A stretch of DNA of 35,922 bases from Anaerolineae bacterium. GTDB lineage: Bacteria; Chloroflexota; Anaerolineae; Epilineales; Epilineaceae. The stretch's first letter is position 1. Every line of letters starts with the position of its first letter. Positions 1 to 9,414 of the stretch are shown in pieces. The notes under the pieces were generated by a model that was not told where the DNA came from, ran no database searches, and saw only the letters and a list, made by a program, of their open reading frames with translations. The translations under genes and the position numbers were made by a program. The stretch spans positions 1 through 35,922 of the forward strand of contig JAJCYU010000306.1 of assembly GCA_029262755.1 (NCBI GenBank). The letters run 5' to 3'.

Positions 1-952
1 TGGACGCATCGTCCAGGTCCGCGTGCGGGCCGGCGCTCCAACGCGCGTCGAGCGCGACGCGGCCTTGGATTGCGGCCCACGTCGAGGTGGCCACCACGGC
101 CATGCCGCTGGACACCGGCCGCACGTCGATGACGCCGGGCACGGCGCGGGCCGCCGTCTCGTCGTAGTCCTCCAGCCGCGCGTCGAAGGCGGGCGGGCGC
201 GCCACAACCGCAAAGCGCATGCCGGGCAGGCGCACGTCCATGCCGAAGGTCGCGCTGCCGCGCACCACATCGGGGTTGTCGACGCGCGCCTTAGACTGCC
301 CGATGATGGTCCATTCCGAGCGCGGTTTGAGGCGGATGGACGAGGTTGCCGGAATCGGCAGCTGAGACGCCTCCTCGGCCAACGCGCCGTAGCCGAGCGA
401 GCGCCCGCTGGCCGCGTGGCGCACAACGCCGAGTGCGGCAGTGCATGCGCCGGCGTCCACGCCCCAGCGCGCGGCCGCCGCGGCGACGAGCATCGTACGC
501 GCCGTCGCGCCCGCGGTGCGCAGCGGCTCCCACGTCTGGCGCACGCTGCCGCTGCCCGAGGACGTCTGGCCACCATATTGATCGCCCGCCGGCGCCTGCT
601 CGACGCGCACGTCTTCCCAGTCGACCTCGAGCTCCTCCGCCACAAGCATGGCAAGCGAAGTGCGCACGCCCTGCCCGATCTCCGGCTTGGGCACGATGAC
701 CGTGCACACGCCCGCCGGATCCACGCGCACGAAGGTACCGAGCGCGTCGCCCGCCTGCTGGAGCGCGGACTCGGTGGCCGCGACGGCTCCGTCGCCCGGA
801 CGCCCGATGCGCCACGTTGCGGGCTCGAGACGCGAAAGCAGGACGCCGACTTGCAGCCCCGCGGCGCCGGCGAGGAAGCGCCGGCGCGTGAGGGGGCGCG
901 GCTCGATCGGGTGCGTCGCCGACGTGTGTTGCTGGTTCGGATCCATAGACAT
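1..952 (-). CDS. Molybdopterin-binding oxidoreductase subunit, IorB / xanthine dehydrogenase family (C-terminus cut by window edge)
   Basis: About 317 residues of the N-terminal part are visible on the minus strand; the frame is still open at position 1. Residues 22-32 (LTRRRFLAGAA) form a twin-arginine-like signal. Next comes a segment typical of isoquinoline 1-oxidoreductase beta subunits: FVRVDPAG, PEIGQGVRTSLAMLVAEELE, then YGGQTSSGSGSVRQTWEPLR. In this family the subunit binds the Mo cofactor and hydroxylates N-heterocycles or oxidises aldehydes, with a small 2Fe-2S partner. The real substrate cannot be told. The start at 952 has GGGAGG upstream with about 7 nt spacing; a second ATG lies two codons in. 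It lies 85 bp downstream of the FG-GAP gene in the same direction and may be co-transcribed with it. Family assignment is firm, export likely, substrate unknown. Confidence 0.85.
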   Translation of the reverse strand, partial: MSMDPNQQHTSATHPIEPRPLTRRRFLAGAAGLQVGVLLSRLEPATWRIGRPGDGAVAATESALQQAGDALGTFVRVDPAGVCTVIVPKPEIGQGVRTSLAMLVAEELEVDWEDVRVEQAPAGDQYGGQTSSGSGSVRQTWEPLRTAGATARTMLVAAAAARWGVDAGACTAALGVVRHAASGRSLGYGALAEEASQLPIPATSSIRLKPRSEWTIIGQSKARVDNPDVVRGSATFGMDVRLPGMRFAVVARPPAFDARLEDYDETAARAVPGVIDVRPVSSGMAVVATSTWAAIQGRVALDARWSAGPHADLDDAS

Positions 953-1037
953 GGTTGGCCTCCCGCGGGCTCGCGATGCCTGTCCCATGTCGTTCGCGGG
1001 TCTTGAGGTCACGCGCGAACGCTAAGAGCCCGCGCCC

Positions 1038-3077
1038 CTACTCCCGAATCACCCGCGGCAAATGGATCGCGAAGTCATCCGTACCCGGTGGCTCGTCCGT
1101 CGGCGGCAAGTTCGTCGGTGGGGCCGGTGTGGCCGTCGGCTCGTCGGGCGCCTCCGTTGCTTCGCGCGTCGGCGTGGGATCGCCCGGATCGCCGGGCTCG
1201 CTCGGCTCCGCCACGAGCGCGCTCTCGCCGTAGGTCATCGATAGGTAGCGGTTGCGGCCGACCTGCTCAGCGTCGAAGGTCTGTTCCGTACCGTCCGGCC
1301 AGCGGACGCGCAGCGTGAAGTCGCAGCCTAGGTCGCCCAGACCGAAGTGCAGCGTGCGGGTGTCCATCGAGTTGTACATGCCGCGGCTGGACGTGACCTC
1401 GCGGGTCAGTGTTCGGTCCGTGAACTCCAGTGCGGCGCGTGCGCCGATGGCGTCGCGGTTGATGGTGTCACCGTCGCCGTGTAGGCGCAGCGCGAGCCAG
1501 TCGTTTTGGCTGCCGATCTCGTTTTGGAAGAGGAAGTTGGGACGGCCGGTCTTGCCGCCCGTGCGCCCGCCGACCAGCAGGTCGACGTCGCCGTCGTGAT
1601 CGACGTCGGACCACACGTGGTTCTGGGCGGCCTTCATGCGGTTGAGCTCGGGCGGATCGTTGGTCTGGTCGTTGATGCCGCTGACGAGGCCGACGCTCTC
1701 GAAGGTGCCGTCTGGTTGTTGGTGCATCAGACCGAACCAGGACTTCTGCTGCGGATCCGTGTAGTTCGGCTCGTACTTCCTGTCGCGCGACATGGAGAGG
1801 TCCACGTAGCCGTCGTTGTCGAAGTCGACCGCGCCGCCGTCGACATCGCCCTCGTTGAAGGGCAGGCCGGCGTCCAGCCAGACGTTCTCCAGCGGCGGCG
1901 ATGCGTCCGCGCCGCGGTTGAGCAGGAGCACGGAGGGGTCGGACCACTTGCGGTTGTAGTCGGTGTCCACCGGGTGCGAGATGTTGGTCTGGTAGATGTC
2001 CATCCGGCCGTCGTTGTTGATGTCTGTACACACGTGACCAAAACCGTTGCCCGCCACCTGATCTGCCGGCGACACGCCTTCCGGGTTGCGGCCGAAGCCG
2101 GTCGTGGAGAGGAAGTAGTTGCCCGTCGCCAGGCTCTCCCAGCCCCAAGCGCGCGCCGTGTTTTCGAAATTGCCGGCGCCGTCGTTCTCCCAGAGCACGT
2201 TGTGGCCGTGCTCGACGCTCACGCCGTATACGCTGACCACGATGTCCGTGTCGCCATCGCCGTCGATATCGCAGGTTGTGGAGCCGTTCGAAGCGCGCTG
2301 GGGGCCGTTGGGGAGCCGTTCCTGGGCCGCGACGAAGGTGCCGTCGCCGCCGCCCATGAAGAGCTGGTCGGGCAGCCCGGCGATCGTGTGTCCGTTGCCC
2401 AGGAATAAGTCCAGGTTGGCGTCGCCGTCCACGTCGAGGAAGACCGCGTTGCCCGTGGCGTGAATGATGTTGCCGTTTTGATCGCGGAAGGGGATGTTCA
2501 CGCCCGCGTTGGGCAGCTCGGTGAAGTGCCCCTCGCCGTCATTGAGCAGGATGCGATGGCGGTTCGTCGCCTGCGGGATCGGGTAGTCGAGGCCGGCGAA
2601 TACGTCCTGGTCGCCGTCGTTGTCGATGTCGCCGAAGAGGAAGAAGCCGGCCTGGACGTCGCGCAGACCGCTGGATTCGGCCACGTCTTCGTACGTGCCG
2701 TCCCCTTTGTTGCGCAGGACAACGTGGGTGTAGGGCAACCCGGCATTGGGGTTCGGATAGAGATCGTGCGCCACGATGTCGTCCCAGCCGTCCCCGTCCA
2801 GGTCCGCGAAGGCCAGCCGGCTGTGGTCGTTGATTACGATGTTGGCCGGCGGCTCGGGCGCGAAGTTGCCGGCGCGGATGCCGCTCGCGTCGGACACGTC
2901 CGTGAAGAAGCCCTCGCCCAGCGGCGTGATCACGCGGCGGGGGCACTCGGCCGGCTGCGCGACGGCCAGTGGCGGCGCCGGCTCATGGACGATGGCCGCG
3001 GATGCGCCGATCGACACGAACGCCAACGCGACCAGAACGCGCGTCGCACGCGGGTGCCATCGATGGGGCGAGGTCAT
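1038..3077 (-). CDS. Exported FG-GAP/VCBS repeat protein with ASPIC/UnbV domain (CRTAC1-like)
   Basis: 679 residues. Residues 12-30 are a hydrophobic signal segment. Calcium-type FG-GAP/VCBS loops recur, for example DLDGDGWDD (92-100), DIDNDGDQD (150-158), DVDGDANLD (215-223), DIDGDGDTD (270-278), DINNDGRMD (352-360), DFDNDGYVD (418-426) and DVDHDGDVD (491-499), consistent with a seven-bladed propeller. Residues about 525-613 match the ASPIC/UnbV domain (NRDAIGAR at 540-547, then RVRWPDGTEQTF). A Pro/Thr linker (about 634-665) leads to the terminal motif AIHLPRVIRE. The likely role is adhesion or carbohydrate binding at the cell surface, inferred from the family. The start at 3077 was preferred over longer forms because CCTCC at 3086-3090 gives GGAGG 8 nt upstream and the signal peptide then begins correctly. 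Confidence 0.88.
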   Translation of the reverse strand: MTSPHRWHPRATRVLVALAFVSIGASAAIVHEPAPPLAVAQPAECPRRVITPLGEGFFTDVSDASGIRAGNFAPEPPANIVINDHSRLAFADLDGDGWDDIVAHDLYPNPNAGLPYTHVVLRNKGDGTYEDVAESSGLRDVQAGFFLFGDIDNDGDQDVFAGLDYPIPQATNRHRILLNDGEGHFTELPNAGVNIPFRDQNGNIIHATGNAVFLDVDGDANLDLFLGNGHTIAGLPDQLFMGGGDGTFVAAQERLPNGPQRASNGSTTCDIDGDGDTDIVVSVYGVSVEHGHNVLWENDGAGNFENTARAWGWESLATGNYFLSTTGFGRNPEGVSPADQVAGNGFGHVCTDINNDGRMDIYQTNISHPVDTDYNRKWSDPSVLLLNRGADASPPLENVWLDAGLPFNEGDVDGGAVDFDNDGYVDLSMSRDRKYEPNYTDPQQKSWFGLMHQQPDGTFESVGLVSGINDQTNDPPELNRMKAAQNHVWSDVDHDGDVDLLVGGRTGGKTGRPNFLFQNEIGSQNDWLALRLHGDGDTINRDAIGARAALEFTDRTLTREVTSSRGMYNSMDTRTLHFGLGDLGCDFTLRVRWPDGTEQTFDAEQVGRNRYLSMTYGESALVAEPSEPGDPGDPTPTREATEAPDEPTATPAPPTNLPPTDEPPGTDDFAIHLPRVIRE

Positions 3078-3182
3078 GGGGCCATCCTCCTTGGGGACCG
3101 GAGTGGGGAGTTGCAATCGGCGCCGTCCGGACTCGGCGCTCGGGACTATGGAACGCACGGCGACGCGGCGCAAGGTCGGCGG

Positions 3183-3216
3183 GGCAACAGGGTGACTGCG
3201 GCAACAGGGTGGCTGC
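3183..3216. repeat. Two tandem 17-bp direct repeats in the spacer between two exported-protein genes
   Basis: GGCAACAGGGTGACTGC at 3183-3199 is followed directly by the same unit with one change (A to G) at 3200-3216. It lies in the 214-bp spacer upstream of the FG-GAP gene (minus strand) and downstream of the vWA gene. It could be an operator or a simple slippage duplication. Confidence 0.6.
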
Positions 3217-3291
3217 GCAAAGCTCGCTGGAACAGGAACGGTCGCTCCCCCTACTCGTAGCCGTCCACTTCGACATTCGCACCCGCCGTGC

Positions 3292-5130
3292 CTACGGCCA
3301 ACCGCGGCTCCAGTCGTGCCGCCCGGTCGGGCACGGCACGATCGTGGCGATCCGCTGGTAGATCGCCGCCAGGTCTTCGGCACGCGGCGCACCGAAGTAG
3401 CGGGCGACGCCGCCGGCCACGCGGCGGAGCAAGGCGGGGTCCACGTCCTCGCCGAGACCGACGGCGAAGACCGTGACGCCCGCGTCTCGCGCGCGCTCGC
3501 CCTCGCGCGTCACGTCGGACGCGAGGCCGCGGGTGGGGCGGCCGTCGGTCAGCACGATCAGGCTCGCCGTGTTGTCCGTGCGGCGTCGCGTGCTACGCAG
3601 CTCCGCGAGGCCCACGCGCAGGCCGGCCGCGATGTCCGTGCCCTCCCCGTGCGGCAACGCGTCGACGACGCGGCGCGCGTCTTCGCGGTCCTCGCCGAGC
3701 GGGCGCAACAGCCGCGCATCGGCGTCGAAGACGACGATGGCCACCTGGTCGCGCCTGCCGCCTGCCACATCGAGGAAGGCGCGCGCCGCCATCCGCGCGG
3801 CGCGATGCTTCGTCATGCCGCCGGGTCGCGTCGGGACGTCCATGCTGCTGGATATGTCGAGCACGAGCACCACGTCGGCGGAACGGCGCGTGGGATCGCA
3901 GTGTTCGCGCAACAGCACCGGGAGGTAGATGGCGCCGGGCGTCGGCGTCGGGCTTGGGACCGCCGTCGCGGTCGGGGTCGCGGTTGGAGTGGCCGTGGGC
4001 GGGACGTCGGGCGTCGGTGTGGCGGTGGCGATCTCGCGCGGCGCGAGCACGAGCACGCGCGGCACCGGAAAGAGCGCGGCGCCGATGCGCTCCGCGTCAT
4101 CGCGATACGTGGCCTCCGCCTCGACGTTCGTCGGCCACAGCCCGACATCCTGCGGCGCGACGCGGTACGTGAGGGTCACACCCACTGTCGGAATGGCGTC
4201 CGCGTCCCACTCCCAGCGCAGCACCCGCAACGCACCGGTATCGTCGATCTCGTCGGGCGGTGGGTCGGCGGAGCCTGCAACGTAGGTCATGTTCGCAGGC
4301 AGCGTGTCGTCGATGCGCAGGGCGACCAGCTCCACCGCGAGGAGCTGGTCGGCGATCTCTTGAAACGTTGCGGTGAGCCGTCCCGCGTTGCGGACATTGA
4401 AGTAGTACTGACGCTCGCTGGCCAGGGAACGCATCAGGGCAGGGTCGCAGTCGGTGCCCACGCAGATCGTGAAGACGTGGACGCCCTGGCTCTTGAGCTG
4501 GTTGGCCTCGGACCGCCCGTGTCGATCGCGCGGGAAGGGCTTGCCGTCCGAGAGCAGGATCACGACCTCGACGGGTGTCGGCTCGCCCGCGGCAGGCGGG
4601 TGGGCGCGGCGTTCCTTTTGGAGCAGCCGCAGGGATTCGGCCAACCCGCCCTCGATGTCCGTGCCGAACACGAAGCCGAGGTCGTTGATGGCGCCGATGA
4701 CGCGCGCCCGATTGTCCGTGATCTCGTGCATGACGTAGCCACGATCCGAGAACGCGACCACGCCGACCTTGCTGTACGAGAAGTCGATGCGCTGAACGAA
4801 GTCGCGTGCGGCCGTTTGGGCATCGCGCAGCTTGTTGTTGTTGCGCATCGAGTTCGAGGAGTCCAGAGCCAGCACGATGCGCAGCGGCACCCGCGCTTCA
4901 GGACACTCCGTCGTGGTCGTGAGGGTCACCGTGACCTGCTCCCCGAGCAGGATCACGCCCGGCGCGGCCCACTTGTTGGGCACCAGCTCGCACGGCGTCC
5001 GCTCGGGCTCGTCCTGGGCGCGCGAGGTGTCGGGACGCGCGGCGAAGATCGTCACGGTCACGACTGCGAGAAGTAGGAGCCAGGGCGGAAAGGCCGGGCG
5101 GATGTTCGGTGCTTCGCGTGCAAGGGCCAT
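3292..5130 (-). CDS. Exported protein with two von Willebrand factor A domains flanking a Pro/Thr linker and IYLP motif
   Basis: 612 residues. The signal peptide is about residues 1-38 (hydrophobic core WLLLLAVVTVTIF). vWA domain 1 (about 82-270) has an intact MIDAS, D90-S92-S94, and ILLSDGKP. A beta-rich middle domain (about 270-362) resembles conserved-repeat/DUF11 modules. A Pro/Thr linker (about 370-398) ends in AIYLPVLLRE (400-409). vWA domain 2 (about 417-597) has MIDAS D425-S427-S429 and IVLTDGRPTRG. Cys pairs (for example C223/C228, C411/C600) suggest an extracytoplasmic location. vWA domains usually mediate metal-dependent protein binding; the partner is unknown. The start at 5130 has CGGAG upstream on the minus strand and gives a clean signal peptide, whereas the 81-residue upstream extension has no protein character. 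It is paralogous to the gene at 11850-13736. Confidence 0.88.
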   Translation of the reverse strand: MALAREAPNIRPAFPPWLLLLAVVTVTIFAARPDTSRAQDEPERTPCELVPNKWAAPGVILLGEQVTVTLTTTTECPEARVPLRIVLALDSSNSMRNNNKLRDAQTAARDFVQRIDFSYSKVGVVAFSDRGYVMHEITDNRARVIGAINDLGFVFGTDIEGGLAESLRLLQKERRAHPPAAGEPTPVEVVILLSDGKPFPRDRHGRSEANQLKSQGVHVFTICVGTDCDPALMRSLASERQYYFNVRNAGRLTATFQEIADQLLAVELVALRIDDTLPANMTYVAGSADPPPDEIDDTGALRVLRWEWDADAIPTVGVTLTYRVAPQDVGLWPTNVEAEATYRDDAERIGAALFPVPRVLVLAPREIATATPTPDVPPTATPTATPTATAVPSPTPTPGAIYLPVLLREHCDPTRRSADVVLVLDISSSMDVPTRPGGMTKHRAARMAARAFLDVAGGRRDQVAIVVFDADARLLRPLGEDREDARRVVDALPHGEGTDIAAGLRVGLAELRSTRRRTDNTASLIVLTDGRPTRGLASDVTREGERARDAGVTVFAVGLGEDVDPALLRRVAGGVARYFGAPRAEDLAAIYQRIATIVPCPTGRHDWSRGWP

Positions 5131-5262
5131 GGGGGACTCCGTCTCATGAACACGTCGAATCGAGCCCGGCCAGCGTATCCCACTCCCTACGTTGCCGCGA
5201 GTGCAGGATGCGCTCGCGTGAAGTAGAGGCCCCTGCGAACGCCGGAACCCCGGGCGGAGGCG

Positions 5263-5292
5263 TCGAGTAGGCGCGAGTACACGTGTTACCCT
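5263..5292 (+). promoter_or_regulatory. Possible promoter for the CotH fusion gene
   Basis: An extended -10-like TGTTACCCT ends at 5292, with a TCGAGT-like -35 at 5263-5268 and an 18-nt spacer. The leader would be about 125 nt. A very similar TACCCTTGG block lies upstream of the rhodanese gene at 33644. The 293-bp gap 5131-5423 is divergent and must hold promoters for both flanking genes; no other clear element was seen in it. Confidence 0.25.
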
Positions 5293-5423
5293 TGGTGGGT
5301 GGGCACGCCATCGCGGCGGAGATCGGCACGTCGCCAAGCATCGCCGCCAAAACACCGCCGCGCGAAGCGCCAAGGACCCGCGGCCACGCGACGTGGCGCC
5401 ATCCCCATCACGAGGTCTCCCCC

Positions 5424-8400
5424 ATGCGCCGTCTTCCCGCCCAGATTCGATGCGCGATCATCGTGTCCGCCCTGCTCGCGATTGCCCGCGCACCGGCCGC
5501 CCGTGCCGACCGCGTGCTCGAGCAAGGCGCGGCGCTGCCCTCCGCGCAGCCGGCCCTCGCGATCACGGTCGTGGGCGACCTCGCGTACATCCCAGCCCAC
5601 GCGCGCGGTGTCCACATCGTCGACATCGGCGACACCGCGGCGCCGCGCCTACTTTCCACCACCCCGACGCTTGGTGCGGCCTATGACGTCGCCGTTTCGG
5701 ACGATGGGCTGCTCTACGTGGCCGCATGGTCGGCCGGACTCGAGATATTCGACGTCCGCGACCCAGCGAAGCCCGTACGACTCGGCGGCGCACCGACCCG
5801 CGCCAACGCGCACGCGGTCGCGTTGCTCGCCGACAGGGACGATGGGCCCTACGTGGTCACGGGCGACTGGGCCGCCGCGGTCTTCGACGCGGGCGATCCC
5901 GAGCACGGGCTGCTCGTGTTCGACGCCTCCGACCCTGTCTCTCCGGTCCAGGTTGGCCGGCTGGACACGCCGGGCTGGGCGGGAGAAATCGCGGTGCGCG
6001 GCAACCGGCTCTACGTGGCGGATGCAACGGGCGGCGTGCGCATCGTTGACGCGAGCGATCCGCGCGCCCTGCGCGAGATCGGGTCGGCGCCCACGGACGT
6101 GCGCGCCTACGGCATCGATCTCGACGGCGAGCACCAGCGCGCGTTGGTGGCCGACAACGAGGGCGGGCTGATCGTCCTCGACATCGCGGACCCATCCAAC
6201 ATCCGCCGGCTCGGGGCGATGACGACGGGTCAGGCCGTGTACGGCGTCGCGTGGGACGCGGGACTCCATGCCGCGTGGCTTGCGACGGCGGCCGGCGGCG
6301 GCCCCGCCGACCCTGGCAGCGTCGTGCTCGCCGCGCTCGATGACTCGGGCGTCCCGAGCGAGCAGGCGCGGCTTCCGACGGCCCAACGCGCCTGGGGTAT
6401 CGCGGCGGATGGCGCGGGCGGCGCATGGGTCGCGGCCACCGGGCTCGGCCTGCTCGGCGTACGTGCGAGGGCGGACGGAACCGGCGAGCCCACGGCGACT
6501 GGGGTCGCGACGGGGCAAGCGACGGGGATGGCGACATCGCCGTCGACAGCGACAGCGACGCCTACGTCGACGCCCACGACCGGCGGCTCGACCGCCACGC
6601 CCTCTTCCACGCCCACGATTCGGCCCTCCGCCTCGCCGCCCGCCACGCCAATTCCTGGACCCGAACCCCTGCCCGTGCCGATCCATCTGCCGCTGGCGAT
6701 GCGCGGCGAGCGACCGCTCGCGCATCCGCGTCCCGCCCCAACGCGGGACGCAACCCGCCCAGACCCGACGCCGCGAATCGCCACAGCCACCGTCACGTTG
6801 GCGGCGACGCCCGTGGTGGAGGAGAGCGACGCTCTCTTCGCGCGCGACGCTCTGCGTGACGTGCGCATCACGTTGCCGGCCGATGACTGGGAGCGGCTGC
6901 GCCACGAGACGCGCACCATGCGCGACATCTTCGGCGCGGAAGAATGTGCGACCGCACCGGTAGAGCACCCCTACACCTGGTACACGGCGACGGTCTCGGT
7001 GGACGGGCTTCGCCTTTCGAACGTCGCGGTGCGCAAGAAGGGCTTCCTCGGCTCCGTGGTTGCCGACAAACCGTCGCTCAAGATCAAGTTCGACCGGGAC
7101 CTGCCGGCGCAGCGCATGTTCGGCATGCGGCGCATGACGCTCAACAACGCCAACGTGGACCCGGGCCTCGTGCGTCAATGCCTCGTCTACGATCTCTTTC
7201 GGGCGGCAGGCGTCGTCGCGCCGCGCTGCAACTTTGCTTCCGTGCGGGTCAACGGCAGGTCCTACGGCGTGTACGTCCATCTGGAGAGCATCAAGAAGCC
7301 CTTCCTCGCCCGCCACTTCTCGGACGACGGCGGCACCCTGTACGAAGGCACGCGCGCCGACTTCCGCGCGGATTGGGCCGTCAGCTTCGAGCAGAAGACG
7401 AACGCCGAACGCGACGACCGGGCCGACATCGCCGCGCTGGTAGCCGCCCTGGACGCGCCGGACGTCGAGCTCATGGCCCGGCTTGAACCGTTGGTGGATC
7501 TCGAATCGTTCTACCGATTCTGGGCGATGGAGGCGCTGGTCGGACATTGGGACGCCTACGCCAACAACCGCAACAACTATTACGTCTACCAGGACCCGGA
7601 AAGCGAGCGCTTCCACTTCATCCCGTGGGGCGTCGACGGCAGCCTGCGCCGGCATGAGATCAGCGGGCAGGGCAGCCCTGCGTCGGTCAGCGCGCGGGCT
7701 CATCTGGCGCGGCGCCTGTACCTTCATCCCCAAGGGCGGGCACGCTATGTGGCAACCATGGAGTTGCTGCTGGCGGAAGTGTGGGACGAGGACGCTTTGA
7801 TCGCGTCGATCAACCGGATGGCGGCGCTCGTGCAATCCGGCGTGCCGGCCGGGCAGCGGGAGGCGCATTCGACGGACCTGGTCGTGCTGCGCACGTTCGT
7901 CCGCGCACGGCGCGCGCGCATCGTACGTGAACTGCGCCGCGGCGGGGCCGACTGGGACGATCCGCCTTCGATCGCGCCCTGTCGTTGGTCGATCGGCACC
8001 TTGCAGGCGACGTTCGCGGCTGTGTACGGCGGCGCTTCGGGGCGCAATATCAGCCTCACCTTCACCGACCTGGACGGCGTGGAAACCCCGCTCGAAGACG
8101 TGGGAATCGCCGCGACGGACGGAGCGTTTCGCACGTGGCCGCGCTACCCAACGTTGGTGATCAACGGGGCATTCAGCCGCGACACGGAGTTTTTCGCGCG
8201 CGGCCGGCGTATGCAACTCTTTGTCTTTGTGGCGCGTGAGCGCTTCGGTCCCGGTTCGGTGGCGCTCGACGGGGACACCGCGTTCGGCTGGGCATACCGC
8301 CAACCATCGGATCCGCGCTGGATCTTTCCCGCGTTGCTGTGGGATGGCGCGCTGACGCTCGACGCCGCGAGCGCGGTACCGGGCGCCCCCGTGAACGGCA

Positions 8401-8450
8401 CGTTCACCACCGACGTATGGTTGTGGCGCAAGGGGCTGGACGAGACGTAG
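5424..8450 (+). CDS. Exported LVIVD-repeat propeller fused to a CotH kinase-like domain
   Basis: 1008 residues. A signal peptide is at 1-28 (CAIIVSALLAIA core, cut near ARA). Residues about 45-345 carry LVIVD repeats: GVHIVDIGD, GLEIFDVRDP, LLVFDASDP, GVRIVDASDP, GLIVLDIADP, a beta-propeller seen on cell surfaces. A Thr/Ser/Pro linker (about 355-415) ends with PIHLPLAMRG. Residues about 470-830 match CotH (spore coat kinase-like fold): DVRITLPADDWERL, AVRKKGFLGS, KPSLKIKFD, NNRNNYYVYQDP and FIPWGVDG. A C-terminal beta-rich part follows (about 860-1008). CotH proteins are atypical secreted kinases in Bacillus; the bacterial extracellular versions are largely uncharacterised. The start at 5424 has cGAGGt about 8 nt upstream and gives the signal peptide; a longer in-frame form from 5283 has no signal. 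Confidence 0.85.
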   Translation: MRRLPAQIRCAIIVSALLAIARAPAARADRVLEQGAALPSAQPALAITVVGDLAYIPAHARGVHIVDIGDTAAPRLLSTTPTLGAAYDVAVSDDGLLYVAAWSAGLEIFDVRDPAKPVRLGGAPTRANAHAVALLADRDDGPYVVTGDWAAAVFDAGDPEHGLLVFDASDPVSPVQVGRLDTPGWAGEIAVRGNRLYVADATGGVRIVDASDPRALREIGSAPTDVRAYGIDLDGEHQRALVADNEGGLIVLDIADPSNIRRLGAMTTGQAVYGVAWDAGLHAAWLATAAGGGPADPGSVVLAALDDSGVPSEQARLPTAQRAWGIAADGAGGAWVAATGLGLLGVRARADGTGEPTATGVATGQATGMATSPSTATATPTSTPTTGGSTATPSSTPTIRPSASPPATPIPGPEPLPVPIHLPLAMRGERPLAHPRPAPTRDATRPDPTPRIATATVTLAATPVVEESDALFARDALRDVRITLPADDWERLRHETRTMRDIFGAEECATAPVEHPYTWYTATVSVDGLRLSNVAVRKKGFLGSVVADKPSLKIKFDRDLPAQRMFGMRRMTLNNANVDPGLVRQCLVYDLFRAAGVVAPRCNFASVRVNGRSYGVYVHLESIKKPFLARHFSDDGGTLYEGTRADFRADWAVSFEQKTNAERDDRADIAALVAALDAPDVELMARLEPLVDLESFYRFWAMEALVGHWDAYANNRNNYYVYQDPESERFHFIPWGVDGSLRRHEISGQGSPASVSARAHLARRLYLHPQGRARYVATMELLLAEVWDEDALIASINRMAALVQSGVPAGQREAHSTDLVVLRTFVRARRARIVRELRRGGADWDDPPSIAPCRWSIGTLQATFAAVYGGASGRNISLTFTDLDGVETPLEDVGIAATDGAFRTWPRYPTLVINGAFSRDTEFFARGRRMQLFVFVARERFGPGSVALDGDTAFGWAYRQPSDPRWIFPALLWDGALTLDAASAVPGAPVNGTFTTDVWLWRKGLDET

Positions 8451-8521
8451 CGCCCAAAGCCCCGTTCCTGTACTGCGATCATCCCCGTCCACCCATATAC
8501 CCCGCATCGAGGAGAGCGCTC

Positions 8522-9229
8522 ATGCCGTCCCATCCCGTCGTTTCTCAGGACGAGTGGCTCGCCGCCCGGCGTGCCTTTCTCGTCAAGGAGAAGGAGTTCA
8601 CCCGCAAGCGGGACGCGTTCAACGCAGAGCGGCGAGCCTTGCCATGGGTGCGTGTCGAGAAGGACTACGTGTTCGAAACCGAAGACGGCCCGCGCTCGCT
8701 CGGCGAGCTCTTCGACGGTCGCAGCCAGCTGGTGGTGTACCACTTCATGCTCGGCCCAGACGAGGAGGAGGGCTGCCCCAGCTGCTCCTTCTGGGCGGAC
8801 AACTTCGAGGGAATCGACGTGCACTTGGCCCACCGCGACATCACGCTGACGGCGATTTCACGGGCCCCGCTGGCGACGATTGCCGCCTACAAGCAGCGGA
8901 TGGGGTGGACCTTCCCGTGGGCATCCGCGTTCGAAAGCGACTTCAACGTCGACTTCGACGTCTCCTTCCCGCCGAAAGCCAAACCCGCGGCAGGCTGGTC
9001 CTACAATTTTCGGCCGGCCGAAGGTGCAAGCGGCGAGGCGCCTGGCGTAAGCGTCTTCTACCGCGACGAGGACGGTGCCATCTACCGCACGTATTCCTGC
9101 TACTCGCGCGGCTTGGACGAACTCAACGGTGCCTACCACTACATCGACCTCGCCCCAAAGGGTAGGGACGAGGAAGGACTGCCGTGGATGCAAGCGTGGG
9201 TGCGAAGGCACGACCAGTACGAAGACTGA
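8522..9229 (+). CDS. DUF899 family thioredoxin-fold protein
   Basis: 235 residues, usual length for DUF899 (PF05988). Recognised by the N-terminal WLAARRAFLVKEKEFTRKRD, the LVVYHFMLGPDEEEGCPSC segment with C85 and C88 in a C-x-x-C arrangement, SFWADNFEG, and the C-terminal YSCYSRGLDELNGAYHYIDL. These proteins adopt a thioredoxin-like fold and are presumed cytoplasmic; their reaction has not been defined. The start has GGAG at 8511-8514, 7 nt upstream. It lies 71 bp after the CotH gene in the same direction and may be read from its promoter. Transcription probably ends at the hairpin at 9320-9353. Confidence 0.9.
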   Translation: MPSHPVVSQDEWLAARRAFLVKEKEFTRKRDAFNAERRALPWVRVEKDYVFETEDGPRSLGELFDGRSQLVVYHFMLGPDEEEGCPSCSFWADNFEGIDVHLAHRDITLTAISRAPLATIAAYKQRMGWTFPWASAFESDFNVDFDVSFPPKAKPAAGWSYNFRPAEGASGEAPGVSVFYRDEDGAIYRTYSCYSRGLDELNGAYHYIDLAPKGRDEEGLPWMQAWVRRHDQYED

Positions 9230-9319
9230 GGGCGCGTACGATCCACGAGAGCGCAAGCGCGGCGCACGGGGGGCGCACCCGGGACGCACGTTGCGCGATC
9301 GTGGAATCGACAAAGAAAG

Positions 9320-9353
9320 GACCCGCGTCACCGAGGGGGTGGTGACGCGGGTC
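9320..9353. terminator. Bidirectional hairpin terminator between convergent genes
   Basis: Perfect 13-bp inverted repeat, GACCCGCGTCACC (9320-9332) and GGTGACGCGGGTC (9341-9353), with an 8-nt loop. On the minus strand it is followed by CTTTCTTTG, a fair U-tract; on the plus strand by TTCGT. It sits between the DUF899 gene (plus) and the 84-aa gene (minus). Confidence 0.8.
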
Positions 9354-9414
9354 TTCGTGCTCAGGGTGTTATCTGTGGCGGGCGCGCGAGGAAAAGGCTA
9401 ACGGCCTCGCACGA

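Noticed and set aside
5649-8507. Long minus-strand open frame opposite the CotH gene
   Set aside because: It is Arg/Ala/Gly-rich with no domain, no signal and no ribosome site; it mirrors the codon pattern of the plus-strand gene in GC-rich DNA.
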